A stretch of 64,000 nucleotides of DNA from Tenodera sinensis (taxonomy: Eukaryota > Arthropoda > Insecta > Mantodea > Mantidae): NCBI GenBank assembly GCA_030765045.1, contig CM060966.1, positions 64,646,921 through 64,710,920 on the forward strand, written 5' to 3'. Below the pieces are notes generated by a model, which saw nothing but the letters and a program-made list of their open reading frames with translations, was not told where the DNA came from and searched no databases. A program made the translations under genes and the position numbers. Of this stretch, positions 41,419 through 53,867 are shown in pieces. Each line of letters starts with the position of its first letter. The stretch's first letter is position 1.

Positions 41419-43059
41419 GTCGTGTATACATCCCACAATACCACCCCATGATAATGGTGTTGCGTGGGGTGAGGTTGATTCCGCCCTATGTAAACAGCTC
41501 TTGATTCTGGTGGAGAGGAGAGACTCATGGCCGAGAGAAAAGAAGGTGCATAATGTGACGATTAACTGATATCGTATTGCTATTTAAACAATGCCTTTAT
41601 TTTCGAGGCCACAATAAAAATCTATCCTCTCTGAACCGTGGGAGTTACATAGAAATTGTTACTCGCATGACGATATAAGTCAACACTGGAGCAGGGATGT
41701 CAAACATCGCTCCCAAACGTGAACTTGGGACCCGTGAACTCTTGCTACCGGTCTCACCTCTGTTGTATACGCAACTAGAAGAGTAGAGGTGAACTATAGT
41801 GCTAAACAACAACAAACAGTGGCGGCTGGTGCCATGCTTCATGTTGGTACACTTAACAAATGGAAATACACTGTTAAATTAGTCACTGATCCTTTTTTAA
41901 GGTTTGTTGTTTATTGTCTTTTGGATGCTGGGCAATGTTTGCTACTCACAAGTTTGGAACCCGGGTTCCAAACAACGCTACGTTCAGAGCTCCTTTATTG
42001 CATTCCTTTGCATTTCATGTCTGTTGACAGTAAAGGAGGTAGGGAGGGGAGGGTGACACACCGCCTCAGTAACCTGTTTGTCGAGGCTAGCGTGAGAGAC
42101 AGGTTATGCTACGAGATTATCACGTGACAGACTTGGTCCCGGTCTGTGGTCTCAGGTAAATACTGCAACACGTGATGTGTATTGTTTAAGTGACTGATTT
42201 TGGTCATAAATGACTTCATTTGTGCGTTCAGTGACACTACGTTAATCACCTTGCTTCGGTATATCGTAACATATAATTTGTTTGATGCTTAATTTAATGA
42301 TACAGTTATTGTGAGTGTATTTTCCGCGTGTGAATTTAGTGGTTTCATAACGGTCTCTTGCATTGTTTCTGGTGTGGATTACATGGTCATTTTACGAACT
42401 ATCAGTGAAATATTTAGAATGATTGGTGCCATAAGATATTTTTGAGTGTTTTTATAAGTTATTCGTCATTAAAGTTTAAAATTAGTTTACTTACTGCAAC
42501 CTCATAACCTCAAAACTTCCAAAGACCCTGTTCAAAATTTTCTCACTTGTGGAAAGCAGTTGTCTATTGCCCAGAAAATTAGCAGCATAAAATGATTGAG
42601 GTCGGACATAAATAATGTCGAATGCTCGTGTTTAAATAAAAAGACATTCATGCATAAACTCGAAAGTGTAAACAAGATTATAGTAAATAATTTTGATAAA
42701 ATGTGGAATGAAAAATCAAGTGACTCTACATCCAGTTCAAGAAATATAAAGAAACTGAAGTGTTAAGTTGTTATGTGTAGTGTGCAGGTATCTAATCAAT
42801 AGTTTATATGGAATTGAGTATCATACATCAGTCTCATTAGTGAGTCCATGTTAACATTTTCACATTACCAATATGTTACTAATTGTGAGGCTAAAACGTT
42901 TTGGCAGGAAACAATTTTTGTAATCTTAATTTAAAGAATAATAAATCATTATCATTCATGTGTCATAAATTGCAAATGCAGTAATATTATTAGTATTTTT
43001 AGATAATTTCTTTGTATGCATGTTTTGTCTTCAGTAGGTAATATAAAACAGCATTAAGG
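41096..43059 (+). other. AT-rich noncoding sequence with a poly(T) tract
   Basis: No gene seen. A run of about 42 T at 41371-41413 may be the A tail of a minus-strand retroposed sequence lying to its right. CAGTGGCGGCTGGTGCC at 41817-41833 resembles the end of the hAT element at 63193. The rest is anonymous. Confidence 0.5.
41817..41833 (+). mobile_element. Candidate hAT terminal sequence
   Basis: CAGTGGCGGCTGGTGCC differs by one base from the left end of the hAT element at 63193-63209 (CAGTGGCGGCTCGTGCC). No partner end or transposase was found nearby, so it could be a decayed or nonautonomous copy. Confidence 0.4.
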
Positions 43060-43560
43060 CAAGGCTACACAAAAAATTCCAACTTCTTTAATAATCAACC
43101 TATCACTATGAAAATTTAACCACTTAATGAGATTATTATTCTAAACTAACGCACAGATTTTCATGCTAGTATACCAAATACTTAATTATTTATTAATTAT
43201 TTTGTGTGAAAATATTGTAAAAATTACTTGCCATATAAAGTGTCCTATGTGACAAAAGGTTTAAATTTTTAACAGTAAATTTCTGTTTTTCACTAGTACA
43301 CTGTATTATAAGGAAGCCCATATTCTGATTTTTGAGAGTATTCTTTTAGTATTTGTTCTAATTCTTTTTTCTTATGCTATCTAAAACACTCTGAAAATAG
43401 CAACTTTTTTCGTATTTTAGCATCATATAATTTTCCAAACACGAAATTTAAAGGAAAAGAAGAATTTGAAATTCCTTATTTGCATATTATGGACCTAACC
43501 TGTAAGTTTCATTAAGCTAAATGTAAAACTTTGACATTTGAGACATTTTGTTTGTTGAAA
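43060..43560 (+). repeat. Inverted repeat arm 1 (partner at 49000-49448)
   Basis: By eye about 75-80 percent identical to the reverse complement of 49000-49448. Landmarks: TAATCAACCTATCACTATG here against CATAGTGATAGGTTGATTA there, and GGACCTAACCTG against CAGGTTAGGTCC. Confidence 0.75.
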
Positions 43561-43797
43561 AATATTAGGAAAAAAAGTTTCTCAGAAAATGAGTTTTAAA
43601 GAATGGTTGTTTAAATCTCATTTTTCTAACCTTTGCAGGGAGCTAAACTTTTTCTCCTATATACATGTGACACTCTTTCTACTATTTCTTCTGCTGTGCA
43701 GCAAGTTTACAATATTTCAGCATCCTGTGAGATTACTTTTTATCACACTGAACAGAAGTGGCACTCTGCTGAAATATATGACTATCTCTCTGCTCAC

Positions 43798-44783
<986 letters not shown>

Positions 44784-45250
44784 TTTATTAGCTTATAGAC
44801 TTTGTTACAAGTTTCAAGCCTCGTCAGAGATAAACAAGCAAGATTTACAATCTATATACAAGCAGTTTTATACAATCTAGTATTTCATTTACAAATTATT
44901 TACAGTTCATCTATTCTATACAAGCATTTTTTAATTAAGTATGTTTTAAGCTCTTTTTGAAATACATTACCACTTAGCACTTTTAATTCATTTGGTAGTT
45001 TATTGTACAAGATTTTACCCATTATTAAGGGATCCTTCTCTGTGGCTTTTTTATTTACATTTCCTCTGTAATAATTGTGTTGTATTCTAGTACCATACTT
45101 ATGACTGTCTTTTATTTGTAGAGGATTCTTATTTGCTACAAACATTATTACCTTATAGACGTACAGTGACACTACAGTTTGTATTCTGGCTTTTACAAAA
45201 CTATCTTTACTGGTCTTTATCACTAATTCATTTACACTAAATACTGACAT
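44784..45250 (-). mobile_element. 5'-truncated LINE fragment with an ATT-repeat tail
   Basis: Minus-strand fragment: ORF2 C-terminus (45250-44900), a 100-bp 3' UTR, an AATAAA signal and a tail of ATT units merging into the (TAA)n array. The family is one of the CR1/Jockey-like LINEs common in arthropods; the exact clade is not determined. Confidence 0.7.
44900..45250 (-). pseudogene. LINE ORF2 C-terminal remnant
   Basis: About 116 residues with the characteristic tail of many arthropod LINE reverse transcriptases: VSLYVYKVIMFV, HKYGTRIQHNYYRGNV, GKILYNKLPNELK and FQKELKTYLIKKCLY. No catalytic RT motifs are present because of 5' truncation. Upstream residues become unalignable near 45250. It cannot encode an active enzyme. 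Confidence 0.7.
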
Positions 45251-45684
45251 GATTGCCTCCAGTTTTTGGATTTCCTTACAGCCTGTGTTGAAATCTGCAA
45301 CAGCACGTCACTTCAAGCTCAGTTTTCTTTCTTGAAACAAGTTTCATTCGTACACCCGTTCCATATCACAGGCATCAGCAAACATGTACTCAATGGGGTA
45401 TCAGTATGACGTCTCAACATGCAACCCGCAATGTACATGACGTAATGTAGAAACAGGGGATGGCATTGACCTTCGTTCAGAGTCAGTGCTGGACTCGCTC
45501 GCTACAGAGTACAATAAGGAATAGTACTCATACTTGAATCCAGCTATTTTGGTCTACGATACTTTAGAAAGGCCTAGATATTTGAGCAATATATTTCAAT
45601 TCACTTCTATTTGCAATGTACCATGAAAATATAGTGATATATCACAAGTAGCCAATCTCAGTATAGCACGCAAATTAACATCTG
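45251..45684 (+). other. Anonymous noncoding sequence
   Basis: No ORF, repeat or RNA gene that I can support. Confidence 0.4.
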
Positions 45685-46030
45685 TTAATCGCGATACAAG
45701 ATTTTTTTCTGATTCAGTTTCTTTTCTTCTACACATTTCTTAAATGCTTGAAATAATTCTGTCCCTGTTCTATGTTCCCTAAGTGGAATGACTTCAAGCA
45801 TATATTCTTGTATCGAGGGATTGTTAGTAACTCCATGAGTGAAAATTACCAATTGTGCTGTGTCAACGTTGCTTTCATCCAACGCGAGAGAAAAGGCTAT
45901 AAATTCCTGGACCTTGGTTTGTAGTCTTTTTTCGGTTATTTCTGCTATTTTATGTATCCTTCTCTGTATGGTTCGTGGTGATAATGCAATATTGCTAAAA
46001 ATATCATATTATTCAGGGCAAATTATCTTG
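45685..46030 (-). pseudogene. hAT transposase fragment (GTF2IRD2/ZBED-like)
   Basis: Reverse-strand reading of about 110 residues: IALSPRTIQRRIHKIAEI, then AFSLALDESNVDTAQLVIF, the conserved first-Asp region of hAT transposases, then a diverged block ending near 45685. Upstream and downstream transposase domains are not recognisable. The type resembles transposases that gave rise to GTF2IRD2-like host proteins. A relic. Confidence 0.7.
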
Positions 46031-46910
46031 GCAACTTTAATCTAACATTTTTTATGAAATCTCCATCACTAAAACACCTCAGTCTCCAAAGCAACAGCAT
46101 AGCTGTCGTGAAGTTCTCTATCAGTTATAATATTTGAATTGATATAGGTGTATTATCTGAGTATTGCTCTTTGAGCTGTTGCAGTTGGTTAGTCCAATCT
46201 AGACCTGAAAACAAACATAAAATGAATAAAGGACACTACGTCAGTGTTATGCTACTTTAAATCGTGGTGCAAATTTATGAATACATGCTTGTCTATAATT
46301 GTATGGTGATCTTATGACGTGTATCATAATGCCACTTGATGTTCCATTGATGAGTGCCTTTTTGAACTTAAAGGCACAACAAACACCTTACGTTCCTTAC
46401 ATGATGAGAGAAGAAATCATCAAAGTGCTGTTCTAGATATCAAATTTAATAGACCAGGAATAATTAGATGCACTCTAATTCTATGAATATACTAAGACTT
46501 TAAGTTAAATAAACTAATATTCTTCAAAGTTATAAATAAAGAAGTTTATCTAATTACACTTTGACAGACATGTTTAGAAGTGTAGGTAAATACGACAGGA
46601 CAGTTCGCCCTTGATCGGTGTGTATGCAGTGCCAGTTAAGGCTGTGAGGGAGGGGGAGACAGTAAGCGCTGCCCCTGACACGTCATAGTTGGGAGGCCTC
46701 ATTGAGTACATGTTTGCCGATGCCTACCATACCAGGGAGTGTAAGCATTCATTTGCATTCTGTATTTTCCCTGCTGTACATCTTTCCAGCAGCTCATCAG
46801 AAGCTAAATGAATGTACAATAGCACCACTTTATTGATAACTTCTTTTAAAAGGGATGTGTGCGTGTTGTCTTGCTTCGATGGCTGTTCTCCTTTGGCAAC
46901 AGCCCAATTA
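46031..46910 (+). other. Anonymous sequence left of the mariner
   Basis: No gene seen. It includes a G-rich stretch GAGGGAGGGGGAGACAG near 46648. Confidence 0.4.
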
Positions 46911-46979
46911 TACGAGGGGCGTCTCAAAATCAAGTTGCTTTTTTAAAAAATAACAAAAAGGTTAAATATTTTAAAAAGG

Positions 46980-47700
46980 GTATATTTTGAAAGCTACATT
47001 CAGTACCTATTTTTACTTTCTCTACTGGTAAGTAGGGGAAGTATTGTATTCCACCCAAAAATTCGATGTCGAGATTTCACCGGAAATATATGTTTTGAGG
47101 CCCCCTGAATCCAAAAAAAAAGCATTTTTTGAAAAAGGTCCGTGTGTGTGTGTCTGTCTGTGTGTCTCTGTGTCTGTCAGTCTGTGGACAGCATAACTCA
47201 AAAACGAAAAGTCGGTTAAAAGTCAAACTTGGTATTTAAGTTTAATGTCTTTCAAGGATGCGACACGAAGATTTTGAAGAAAATAGCCCCACCCTACACT
47301 ACCCTTTACATGGAAGATTTTTCGAAAATTTTGATTTTCTTGAAAATGGCTCTAACGATTTTGATTAAAATGTCATATGTTTGAGATATTTTGATGACAA
47401 ATGAAATGTAAATCTTGAATTTTCTGGCTATAGCTCCTGTAGTCGTATTTACTCTGGACGACTTTTGCATAACTGGTAAACCGTTAGAGATAGACCAAAT
47501 TATACTACACAAAAAATGTAGATCTTGCTAAAATACACAATTTATGCCTCAATAAATTTTCTTGTAGGGTGAACCATTTCGGAGATATTCCTTGCTATGT
47601 GTGTGAGTTTCGGAAAACTTAGAACTTTAGCGAAATGTAACAACGTTGTTCATTTTTTTATATGTTAATCGTGCAAAGAGAACGGAATCCCAAAGGTCAA
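46980..47700 (+). other. Extra sequence inside the mariner 3' region
   Basis: About 0.7 kb with a short GTGTGTCTGTCTGTGTG microsatellite (47142-47190) and repeated phrases such as TTGAAGAAAATAGC and GGAGATATTCC. It resembles a dispersed arthropod repeat, but I could not identify it or define exact ends. Confidence 0.4.
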
Positions 47701-47796
47701 AAAGATTTGACTGTCGCACAAAGCCTTCTGTATTCTAATATTCCCCTTGCACCTACAAGGACATACGCAGTAAGATAATTTGTACGAATGTTTATC

Positions 47797-48857
47797 TTAA
47801 CTAACATGGATATATAGGAATAAGAGTTTGTTAGAATGGTTAGTACAAGAGTAGAGAAAGTCATGTGAGTGCAACACATCAGATTTTTCCACATAATGTC
47901 CTTGAACCTCCATACATTTTTGATACCGTGGTAACAGTTTTTTTAACCCAATGTCAAACCACTCTCCCGCCAAACTGGATAGCCATCTATCCACTTCTTG
48001 TTTCAGTTCCTCGTCATTTACGAAGCGCCTTCCCCCCAAGATGTTGCTGCAGCTCCGGAAAAAGATGGTAATCACTCGGTTCAAGGTCAGGTACACTAGA
48101 TGGATGACCGAAAAAATCCCATCGAAACTGCTCAAAAGGGCTTGAGTTTCACAAGCAGCGTGCGGGCGAGTATTATCGTGGACCAGAAAAACTGTTTTGC
48201 TCAACTTTCTCCTCCTTTTGTTTTGTATGGCTCTTTTGAGTTTTCTCAGCACCTCACAATAGTGAGCAGCTGTCATCGTGGTCCCACGGAGCAGGTAATC
48301 GATTAACAGTACTCCCTTCGAATCCCAGAATATCGTTGTAATGACCTTGCCAGCCGATGCAACAACTTTTGACTTTTTTTTTTTTTTTTTATAAGTTGTC
48401 TCATTCATTAGTTTCTACAACTTGCACACACTTTCGATAGACACAGATCCTTAGAAATAATCCTGTGAAGTGATGCACGGCTTATTTCAATATACGGAGG
48501 AAGTTGAAACAAAACTACATCAAGTGTATGGCGCCGATCGGTGTTCACGACTGCTCGAACCTCGTCAACAATATCCGGAGCGAGGGAACTGGAGGGTCGG
48601 TCGCTTCATTGTTCACTGTGTAATGTTACTCTCCCTTCAATGAACGATTGGGGCCAACGAGAAACCATTTGTCTTGACAAAACCTCTTTTCCATAAACAC
48701 TGCACAACTCGCAATGAATTCCAGTCGCACATTTATTTTTTCCCGTCAAAAAATGGATTACAGCGCGAACTTCGCAATCGGCGGTAGGAACGAGTGGAGT
48801 CATCATTGTTACTGCCGTTTTAATGTCCAAGCCAAGGTAACTAGAGAAAGAGTCCAA
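47797..48857 (-). pseudogene. Mariner transposase, internally deleted
   Basis: The N-terminal part (from MTPLVPTADCE, about 48806, to 48606) carries the helix-turn-helix region (VRAVIHFLTGKNKCATGIH). The C-terminal part (48408-47797) has ITTIFWDSKGVLLIDYL, VFLVHDNTRPH (second catalytic Asp) and LGGRRFVNDEELKQEVDRWL to VPRYQKC-type end. The segment with the first catalytic Asp is missing, replaced by a poly(T) tract at 48371-48390. The third catalytic region is frame-disrupted. Cut-and-paste activity is lost. Confidence 0.83.
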
Positions 48858-48999
48858 GCAATAAACTTAGGTGCCTAGGAATTTTACAGTGCTCCTACTA
48901 CACCCATACCTATATTCCCTGGGACTTTCAGACTTTTCCCGCCTACCGCGCGGATTTAAAAAAATAGTGCGACTTACTTTTGAGACGCCCCTCATACAT

Positions 49000-49448
49000 G
49001 TCCCAATTTCAAAGTTTTCCATTTAGCTTAGTAAAACTTGCAGGTTAGGTCCATGATATGTAAATAATAAACTTTACATTCCCCTTTTCTTATAAATGCT
49101 CATGTTTTGAAAACTGTAGGTTGTTAAAATATAAAAAAGTTACTATTTCAGAATTTTTTAGGTAACACGAGAAAAAATTGAACAAATGCTTAAAGAATAC
49201 TCTCAAAAAATTATAATATGGGTGTTCTTATATTACAGTGCACTAGTCAAAAATAGAAACTCACCATTAAAATTTAAAATTTTTTGTCGCATACAACATT
49301 TTATATAGCGAGTAATTTTTACAATGCTCTTGCAAAAAATAACTGATAACTAATGAAATATTTGATATAGCAGCACGAAAATTGGGCTGTTAGTTTACAC
49401 TCATGTTCTCATTAAGTGGTTAAATTTTCATAGTGATAGGTTGATTAT
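49000..49448 (+). repeat. Inverted repeat arm 2 (partner at 43060-43560)
   Basis: Reverse-complement counterpart of arm 1. Its left edge touches the mariner end, and its right edge is split by the hAT insertion at 49449; matching sequence resumes at 50837 (TTGATTATTAAAGAAG). Confidence 0.75.
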
Positions 49449-49989
49449 TAGGGCTAGGAAGTTCATGCATTTGCATGTTTTTTCATAGCGGTTAAAAATG
49501 TATGCTTTTACATTATGTGCACGAAATACGGAATTTTCAGTTATTTGGACACGATTTTATTGTGCATATAACTGCATATTTTCTTGATTTTTGATAAATA
49601 CATATTATTTCAATACTATAGCCCCTATATTGCATATTTTAATGATTTTTATGGCTTTTTATTACTTTTTTCTATCTGGATAATATTTTTCATGTTGGCA
49701 GTACTGCACATGATACAATTCACGAAGATTTCAATATTATTGCCGCTATATTACATATTTTAATAATCTTTATGCTTTTTATTTATTTATTTATTTATTT
49801 TTTTTTTATTTTTTTTTTTTTATTTTTTTTCATCTGTATAATATTTTTCATATTGGTAGCATTTCTGATACAATGGTTCTTTCCCATTGGTAGATAGATT
49901 TGTGTCCAGTACGAAGATAATTTTTGTTAAATCTCCTAAAAGAGTTAAGTTGTTTAGATCAACAGCACCTAATATCTGACCTCTTCCTG

Positions 49990-50422
49990 CACCAGTGTTA
50001 ATCGATGGGGAACATGGATCGATGCAGTTTTATATTATGCTGAGCACATAGAAATAGCCGAAGAGGTTATTAATTCATTGGACTTTAAAGATGCTTCATC
50101 AATAGAAACTGTGCAAAATATTCGGTCAGGCACTGGGTTAAAAGAGGATCTTGGTTTCATATCTGCCAATTTTTCTTTCTTACCAACAGCCATAACGGCA
50201 TTGGAAGCTGTGGGATCTCCTTTGCATGAATCACTGTCTTTGAAAAAACAATATCAAAGTTCGGTTCCTGGTAGCATAGGACAAAAAGTGAAAGAGAAAG
50301 TGAATTATGTAATTTCAAAAAAATTCTGGTTATAAACAGATGTGCGATATTCGAGACATCCTTGAAAGAAAACCATGTCTCACCAAGAGACTTGACTCTC
50401 TCTCTCTGTGTGAGTGTGTGTT

Positions 50423-50484
<62 letters not shown>

Positions 50485-50674
50485 GCAGTTAGCATCATTT
50501 AAATATGCCCCGATAACATCTTGTGACGTGGAGAGAAGTTTTTCACGTTACAAAAGTGTTTTGCGAGACAACAGACGATGCTTTACAGTTGAAAATTTGT
50601 GCAAAGTGTTGGTTGTGAACTGCAATTTAGCAGTTAATATTATATATACTTCTGCTTCAACCTCTAAAGAATAA
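49990..50674 (+). pseudogene. hAT transposase remnant (CGGBP1-like)
   Basis: Frame 49998-50335 gives NRWGTWIDAVLYYAEHIEIA followed by a conserved helical stretch. A (TG)n tract (50409-50482) interrupts, then the hAT C-terminal dimerisation motif appears as FKYAPITSCDVERSFSRYKS with the downstream ENLCKVLVVNCN. The style matches hAT transposases related to CGGBP1. The N-terminal zinc finger and first catalytic Asp region are not recognisable, so it is a relic. Confidence 0.8.
50409..50482 (+). repeat. (TG)n microsatellite within hAT relic
   Basis: TC-rich start CTCTCTCTCTGTG followed by about 25 TG units. Confidence 0.97.
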
Positions 50675-50844
50675 GGTAACTTTATTTATTATTTATACTA
50701 ACTTGTCTTGTCTACTGCAAACGGACATTAATTGTTTTAATTAAATAGTGCATATTTCTTGGCATATTTTCAAGTTTTTAAGAGCATATTTGCATGCATA
50801 TTTCAGTGCTTTTAGGGCATGAACTACCGAGCCCTATTGATTAT

Positions 50845-51906
50845 TAAAGAAGCTGAAATATTCAGTGTAGCTGTACAGGGTTTTTAAGCGAAAATGACCA
50901 CCTGCAAGTGTCTCTTTAGATGGTCATATAGTGAGTGACCTTAGGTGGTACAAATAATAAAAATAGGATGTCTTCTATTTCTACACACCCTAAGCTACCA
51001 AAACAATGCCAAAAAAAAAATTTCAATACTTTAAACATTTTACCAAATTTTCAGTGTAGCCTTGTCTTAAAAACATTGACTATCTTAAAAACATTGGCTA
51101 TCACAACAAAATGCTTATGTAAATAATGTGAATATTCAGATTAAAAATGAGAGAATAATAATAAAAGTTCAACGAATTTTAAATCGACTTTTTTAAATGC
51201 TGACTCGCTCTGAAAGTAGTATCTCCATATACTTCATACAGCAAATAAGTCACCGCATACTATATATTACAACAGAGGGATTTGGGAATTTGTTTGTATT
51301 AATATTGTGTATCATGTTGCACGCATATTTCAAACATTGTGCTTTTTCTTCCCGTGTTACGGGGTTGCGCAAGGCCATCTCTAAATAACAGGCCTGGATA
51401 TGCGATTCGTGACGTCACAACGCGAGGCCGACGTTCCAAGCAATTCATACGGAATAAACACGTTTTACAGCATCTCTGCGCTGGAAGAAGCGTGCATTCA
51501 TTTATATTTTCACATTTCGTATTAAAAGTTAATGTGTGTTAGTATGTTAGTGGAAAACATGCTTTGCATAGTTAATGGCAGAGCATGCTTCTTACGTTTG
51601 CAATGCGAATATATCTCCAGTTTCTTTCTTTCTGCAGTAGTTTTTCAAGAGGATGTTGGTTATTACTTTTATTATTTTCCTCGTCAAAATAGCAGACCGG
51701 TAACTCACAATCACTAGCATTACAGTCAGCACCGATATTATTAATGTCAATGTCTCAGCACCTAAATGTAGAATTAAGTTTCCCTGTGCGACGATATGTC
51801 CGTCACTGTCGATATGTATCGATTCCGCCAAGTGCTTTGAGGTAAATTTAGTGCCGGCGGGTTGACTCATGCCAGGCTTTCGCTCCCCTCCCCTCTTTCC
51901 AACCAG
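50845..51906 (+). other. Anonymous AT-rich sequence
   Basis: Possibly the outer part of inverted repeat arm 2 up to about 51070 (GTGTAGCCTTGTCTTAA here resembles the complement of 43047-43063). No gene seen. GC content rises after 51840. Confidence 0.45.
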
Positions 51907-51913
51907 TATATAA
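51907..51913 (+). promoter_or_regulatory. Candidate TATA box left of the Jockey array
   Basis: TATATAA, 24 bases before the ACCCACGCC insertion motif, in a GC-richer stretch with a CTCCCCTCCCCTC run. It may be a host promoter into which the LINEs inserted, or chance. Confidence 0.35.
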
Positions 51914-51930
51914 CGCGGGCAGCCGTACGA

Positions 51931-51939
51931 ACCCACGCC
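51931..51939 (+). repeat. ACCCACGCC, left target duplication of Jockey J1
   Basis: GAACCCACGCC here recurs after J2 (62420-62430), and ACCCACGCC occurs between J1 and J2 (57387-57395). Confidence 0.8.
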
Positions 51940-52367
51940 ATACGAAAGCGCCGGCATTCGCAGCGAGGACTCCGAGCTGTGAGCATCGACGGAGGAGAAC
52001 TTCGAGACTTCGCAGCAAAGAAGCTGCCACCGCTGGATTAATCGGTTGCGGTAGCAATACCAAAACCGGCGGCTCGGGCATTGTCGCGGTTTTACCGAAG
52101 ACCCTGCTAAAGCTCTGCTTGGCACTTTACAGTTTAGATGAGTAGAAGGATACGGCTATAGCAAGCAATCATAAGATTCGCTTAAGCGCCTTTCGGGGTC
52201 CGGCCCTCTATCCTTCGTGCTTCTTAGCGCTCACTATCTGTACTTTCTCTACTCTTCTCATTTCCTCTTTCTCTATCTAGGTTTAAGACCCCCGTAAGTT
52301 CTTAACCCCCTTTTATTTATTAGATTCTCTGCTTTTAACTTCTTTCCCTAAACACACGCACACTACC
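51940..52367 (+). promoter_or_regulatory. 5' UTR / probable internal promoter of J1
   Basis: 428 bp. The last 170 bp, from GCGCCTTT to TCTATCTAGG, is conserved in J2 (57601-57703), pointing to a shared functional leader. Jockey elements use internal promoters near their 5' ends. Confidence 0.6.
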
Positions 52368-53867
52368 ATGGTTAAGAGCGGCAAGACTGCGCAAACTGCC
52401 AAATCACCCACCAAAACCAAAACGAGGAGCAAAACCCTTGCTAAATCCAACACCCCGTCTCCTCGTCCTAAAACACCCTCGCCTTCTGAACCTGACACCT
52501 CTTCTCCTTCAAGCGCTCAACCTGTCGTCACACCCTTGATACCCCCTCCTTCCGCTGCCTCGATACCTACTCCTACCCGGCCCTCCTCGCCCAAACCGTG
52601 CTCCTCACACACACTTACACATACAGACACAGCTACAAACACGAACACTACACCCGACAGCCAGGATAAACGAACTGACTTAGCGCCAATTTATGTCAGT
52701 AAAAGCCAGGCCGCGACACTTAGACAACTGACCCTTGACATTGACAAGAGTTGCACCTTTAAATACAACTACACTGTCAACACAGCGCGAAACTCCGGAG
52801 ATTTTGTTTTTAAAACGTTCTCACTAGGTGACTACCAGACTTTGGTAAAACACCTGAAAGCCACCAGCGTACAGCATTACCTAATCCCCCACCCTGAGGA
52901 AAGGACTGCCCGCTTTGTAATCAAAGGCCTGTACGCTGAATACTCCGGAGAGGAAATTAAAGAAGACCTGGCACTCTGCGGGTTTCAGGCCATTAGGGCC
53001 ATACAAATGAGAAGGCGCACTAGGGATAGGTCCCCCCTGCCAATGTTCCTAATCGAACTGCAGGATACCGAAGAAAACAGAAAAATACTAGAATTGAAAT
53101 ACCTGGCACATTTCAAAATTCATGTAGAGGTCTATAGGACTGCCACAACCCCAAAGCAGTGCTCACGCTGCCAACAATTCTGGCACGTGAAGAAAGACTG
53201 CAGGTCCCCTACTCCCATATGCGCCAAATGCACAGGGCCTCACTATTCAGGAACATGCACGGTTCCTCCTAGGGAACGCAAATGCATTTTATGTGGCGCT
53301 GAGGGTCATGGTGCAACCTGGCGCGGTTGCACCAAATGCTACGCAGCGTGTTCTAAACTGGTGAACACTAATAAAACCCGTGGGCAGCCTGCTAGGTCCC
53401 ATAGACAGAGAACACAGTTTTTATATTCTCAGGCTGCTACACAAAATAGTAATACGGAATGGTTCATTAGAAATCCAAAAGGCCGGTCGCGCCCGGCACC
53501 CTTAGAAGAACCATCCGTGATAGAGCAGCCCCGGTTAAACTCCGAGGCTAGCCGTACCAGAAGCGAGCGACCCCCACAAGTCACCCAAGCCACCCCTACC
53601 AAGACAGGCCCCATCCAGGCAGTTGCGCCTCCCGCAACTGCAAAGTCGCTCCAGCCCCTCCCCCGCCGTAGGCGGGACCCTTCCATGGCACTCTGCTCAC
53701 TAGTGAAGTCACTAGGCATGCAGACTAACAAAGTGCCGCTTCACCAGGTGGAAGATCAACTTACACAAATATGTGGCATGCTCTCACAACCCGGGAACGA
53801 CATTATACAGACTGCATTCTTCATCACACAACTCATAAACAACATTCGCCAATATGGATATAGGTAA
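52368..53867 (+). CDS. J1 ORF1 (Gag-like)
   Basis: 499 residues from ATG 52368. The N-terminus is a Pro/Ser/Thr/Lys-rich low-complexity tail (about 100 residues). A conserved middle follows (IYVSKSQAATLRQLTLDI...VEVYRTATTPKQC). Three zinc knuckles lie near residues 264-325: CSRCQQFWHVKKDC (CX2CX4HX4C), CAKCTGPHYSGTC (CX2CX3HX4C) and CILCGAEGHGATWRGC (CX2CX4HX6C). This is the Jockey pattern; the protein forms RNP with element RNA. The C-terminus ends with a short helical region. It overlaps ORF2 by 14 bases. No lesion seen. Confidence 0.9.
   Translation: MVKSGKTAQTAKSPTKTKTRSKTLAKSNTPSPRPKTPSPSEPDTSSPSSAQPVVTPLIPPPSAASIPTPTRPSSPKPCSSHTLTHTDTATNTNTTPDSQDKRTDLAPIYVSKSQAATLRQLTLDIDKSCTFKYNYTVNTARNSGDFVFKTFSLGDYQTLVKHLKATSVQHYLIPHPEERTARFVIKGLYAEYSGEEIKEDLALCGFQAIRAIQMRRRTRDRSPLPMFLIELQDTEENRKILELKYLAHFKIHVEVYRTATTPKQCSRCQQFWHVKKDCRSPTPICAKCTGPHYSGTCTVPPRERKCILCGAEGHGATWRGCTKCYAACSKLVNTNKTRGQPARSHRQRTQFLYSQAATQNSNTEWFIRNPKGRSRPAPLEEPSVIEQPRLNSEASRTRSERPPQVTQATPTKTGPIQAVAPPATAKSLQPLPRRRRDPSMALCSLVKSLGMQTNKVPLHQVEDQLTQICGMLSQPGNDIIQTAFFITQLINNIRQYGYR

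Larger units (their letters stand above)
46913..48994 (-). mobile_element. Mariner relic with terminal inverted repeats and TA duplication
   Basis: Ends CGAGGGGCGTCTCAAAA (left) and the complement of TGAGGGGCGTCTCAAAA (right), each flanked by TA, the mariner target duplication. The transposase is on the minus strand. At 2.08 kb it is about 0.8 kb longer than a standard mariner; the excess lies between the transposase stop and the left end (about 46980-47700). Confidence 0.87.
49449..50836 (+). mobile_element. hAT transposon relic with TIRs and 8-bp target duplication
   Basis: Ends TAGGGCTAGGAAGTTCATGC and the complement of TAGGGCTCGGTAGTTCATGC (two mismatches in 20). Flanked by TTGATTAT on both sides (49441-49448 and 50837-50844), an 8-bp duplication as in hAT. 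The inner coding remnant is hAT-like. It is inserted into the inverted repeat arm, so that arm is older. Confidence 0.9.

Noticed and set aside
48371..48390. Poly(T) as a retroposon tail inside the mariner
   Set aside because: No target duplication or retroposed body is visible next to it. It sits at an internal deletion of the transposase and is better seen as a simple-repeat scar.
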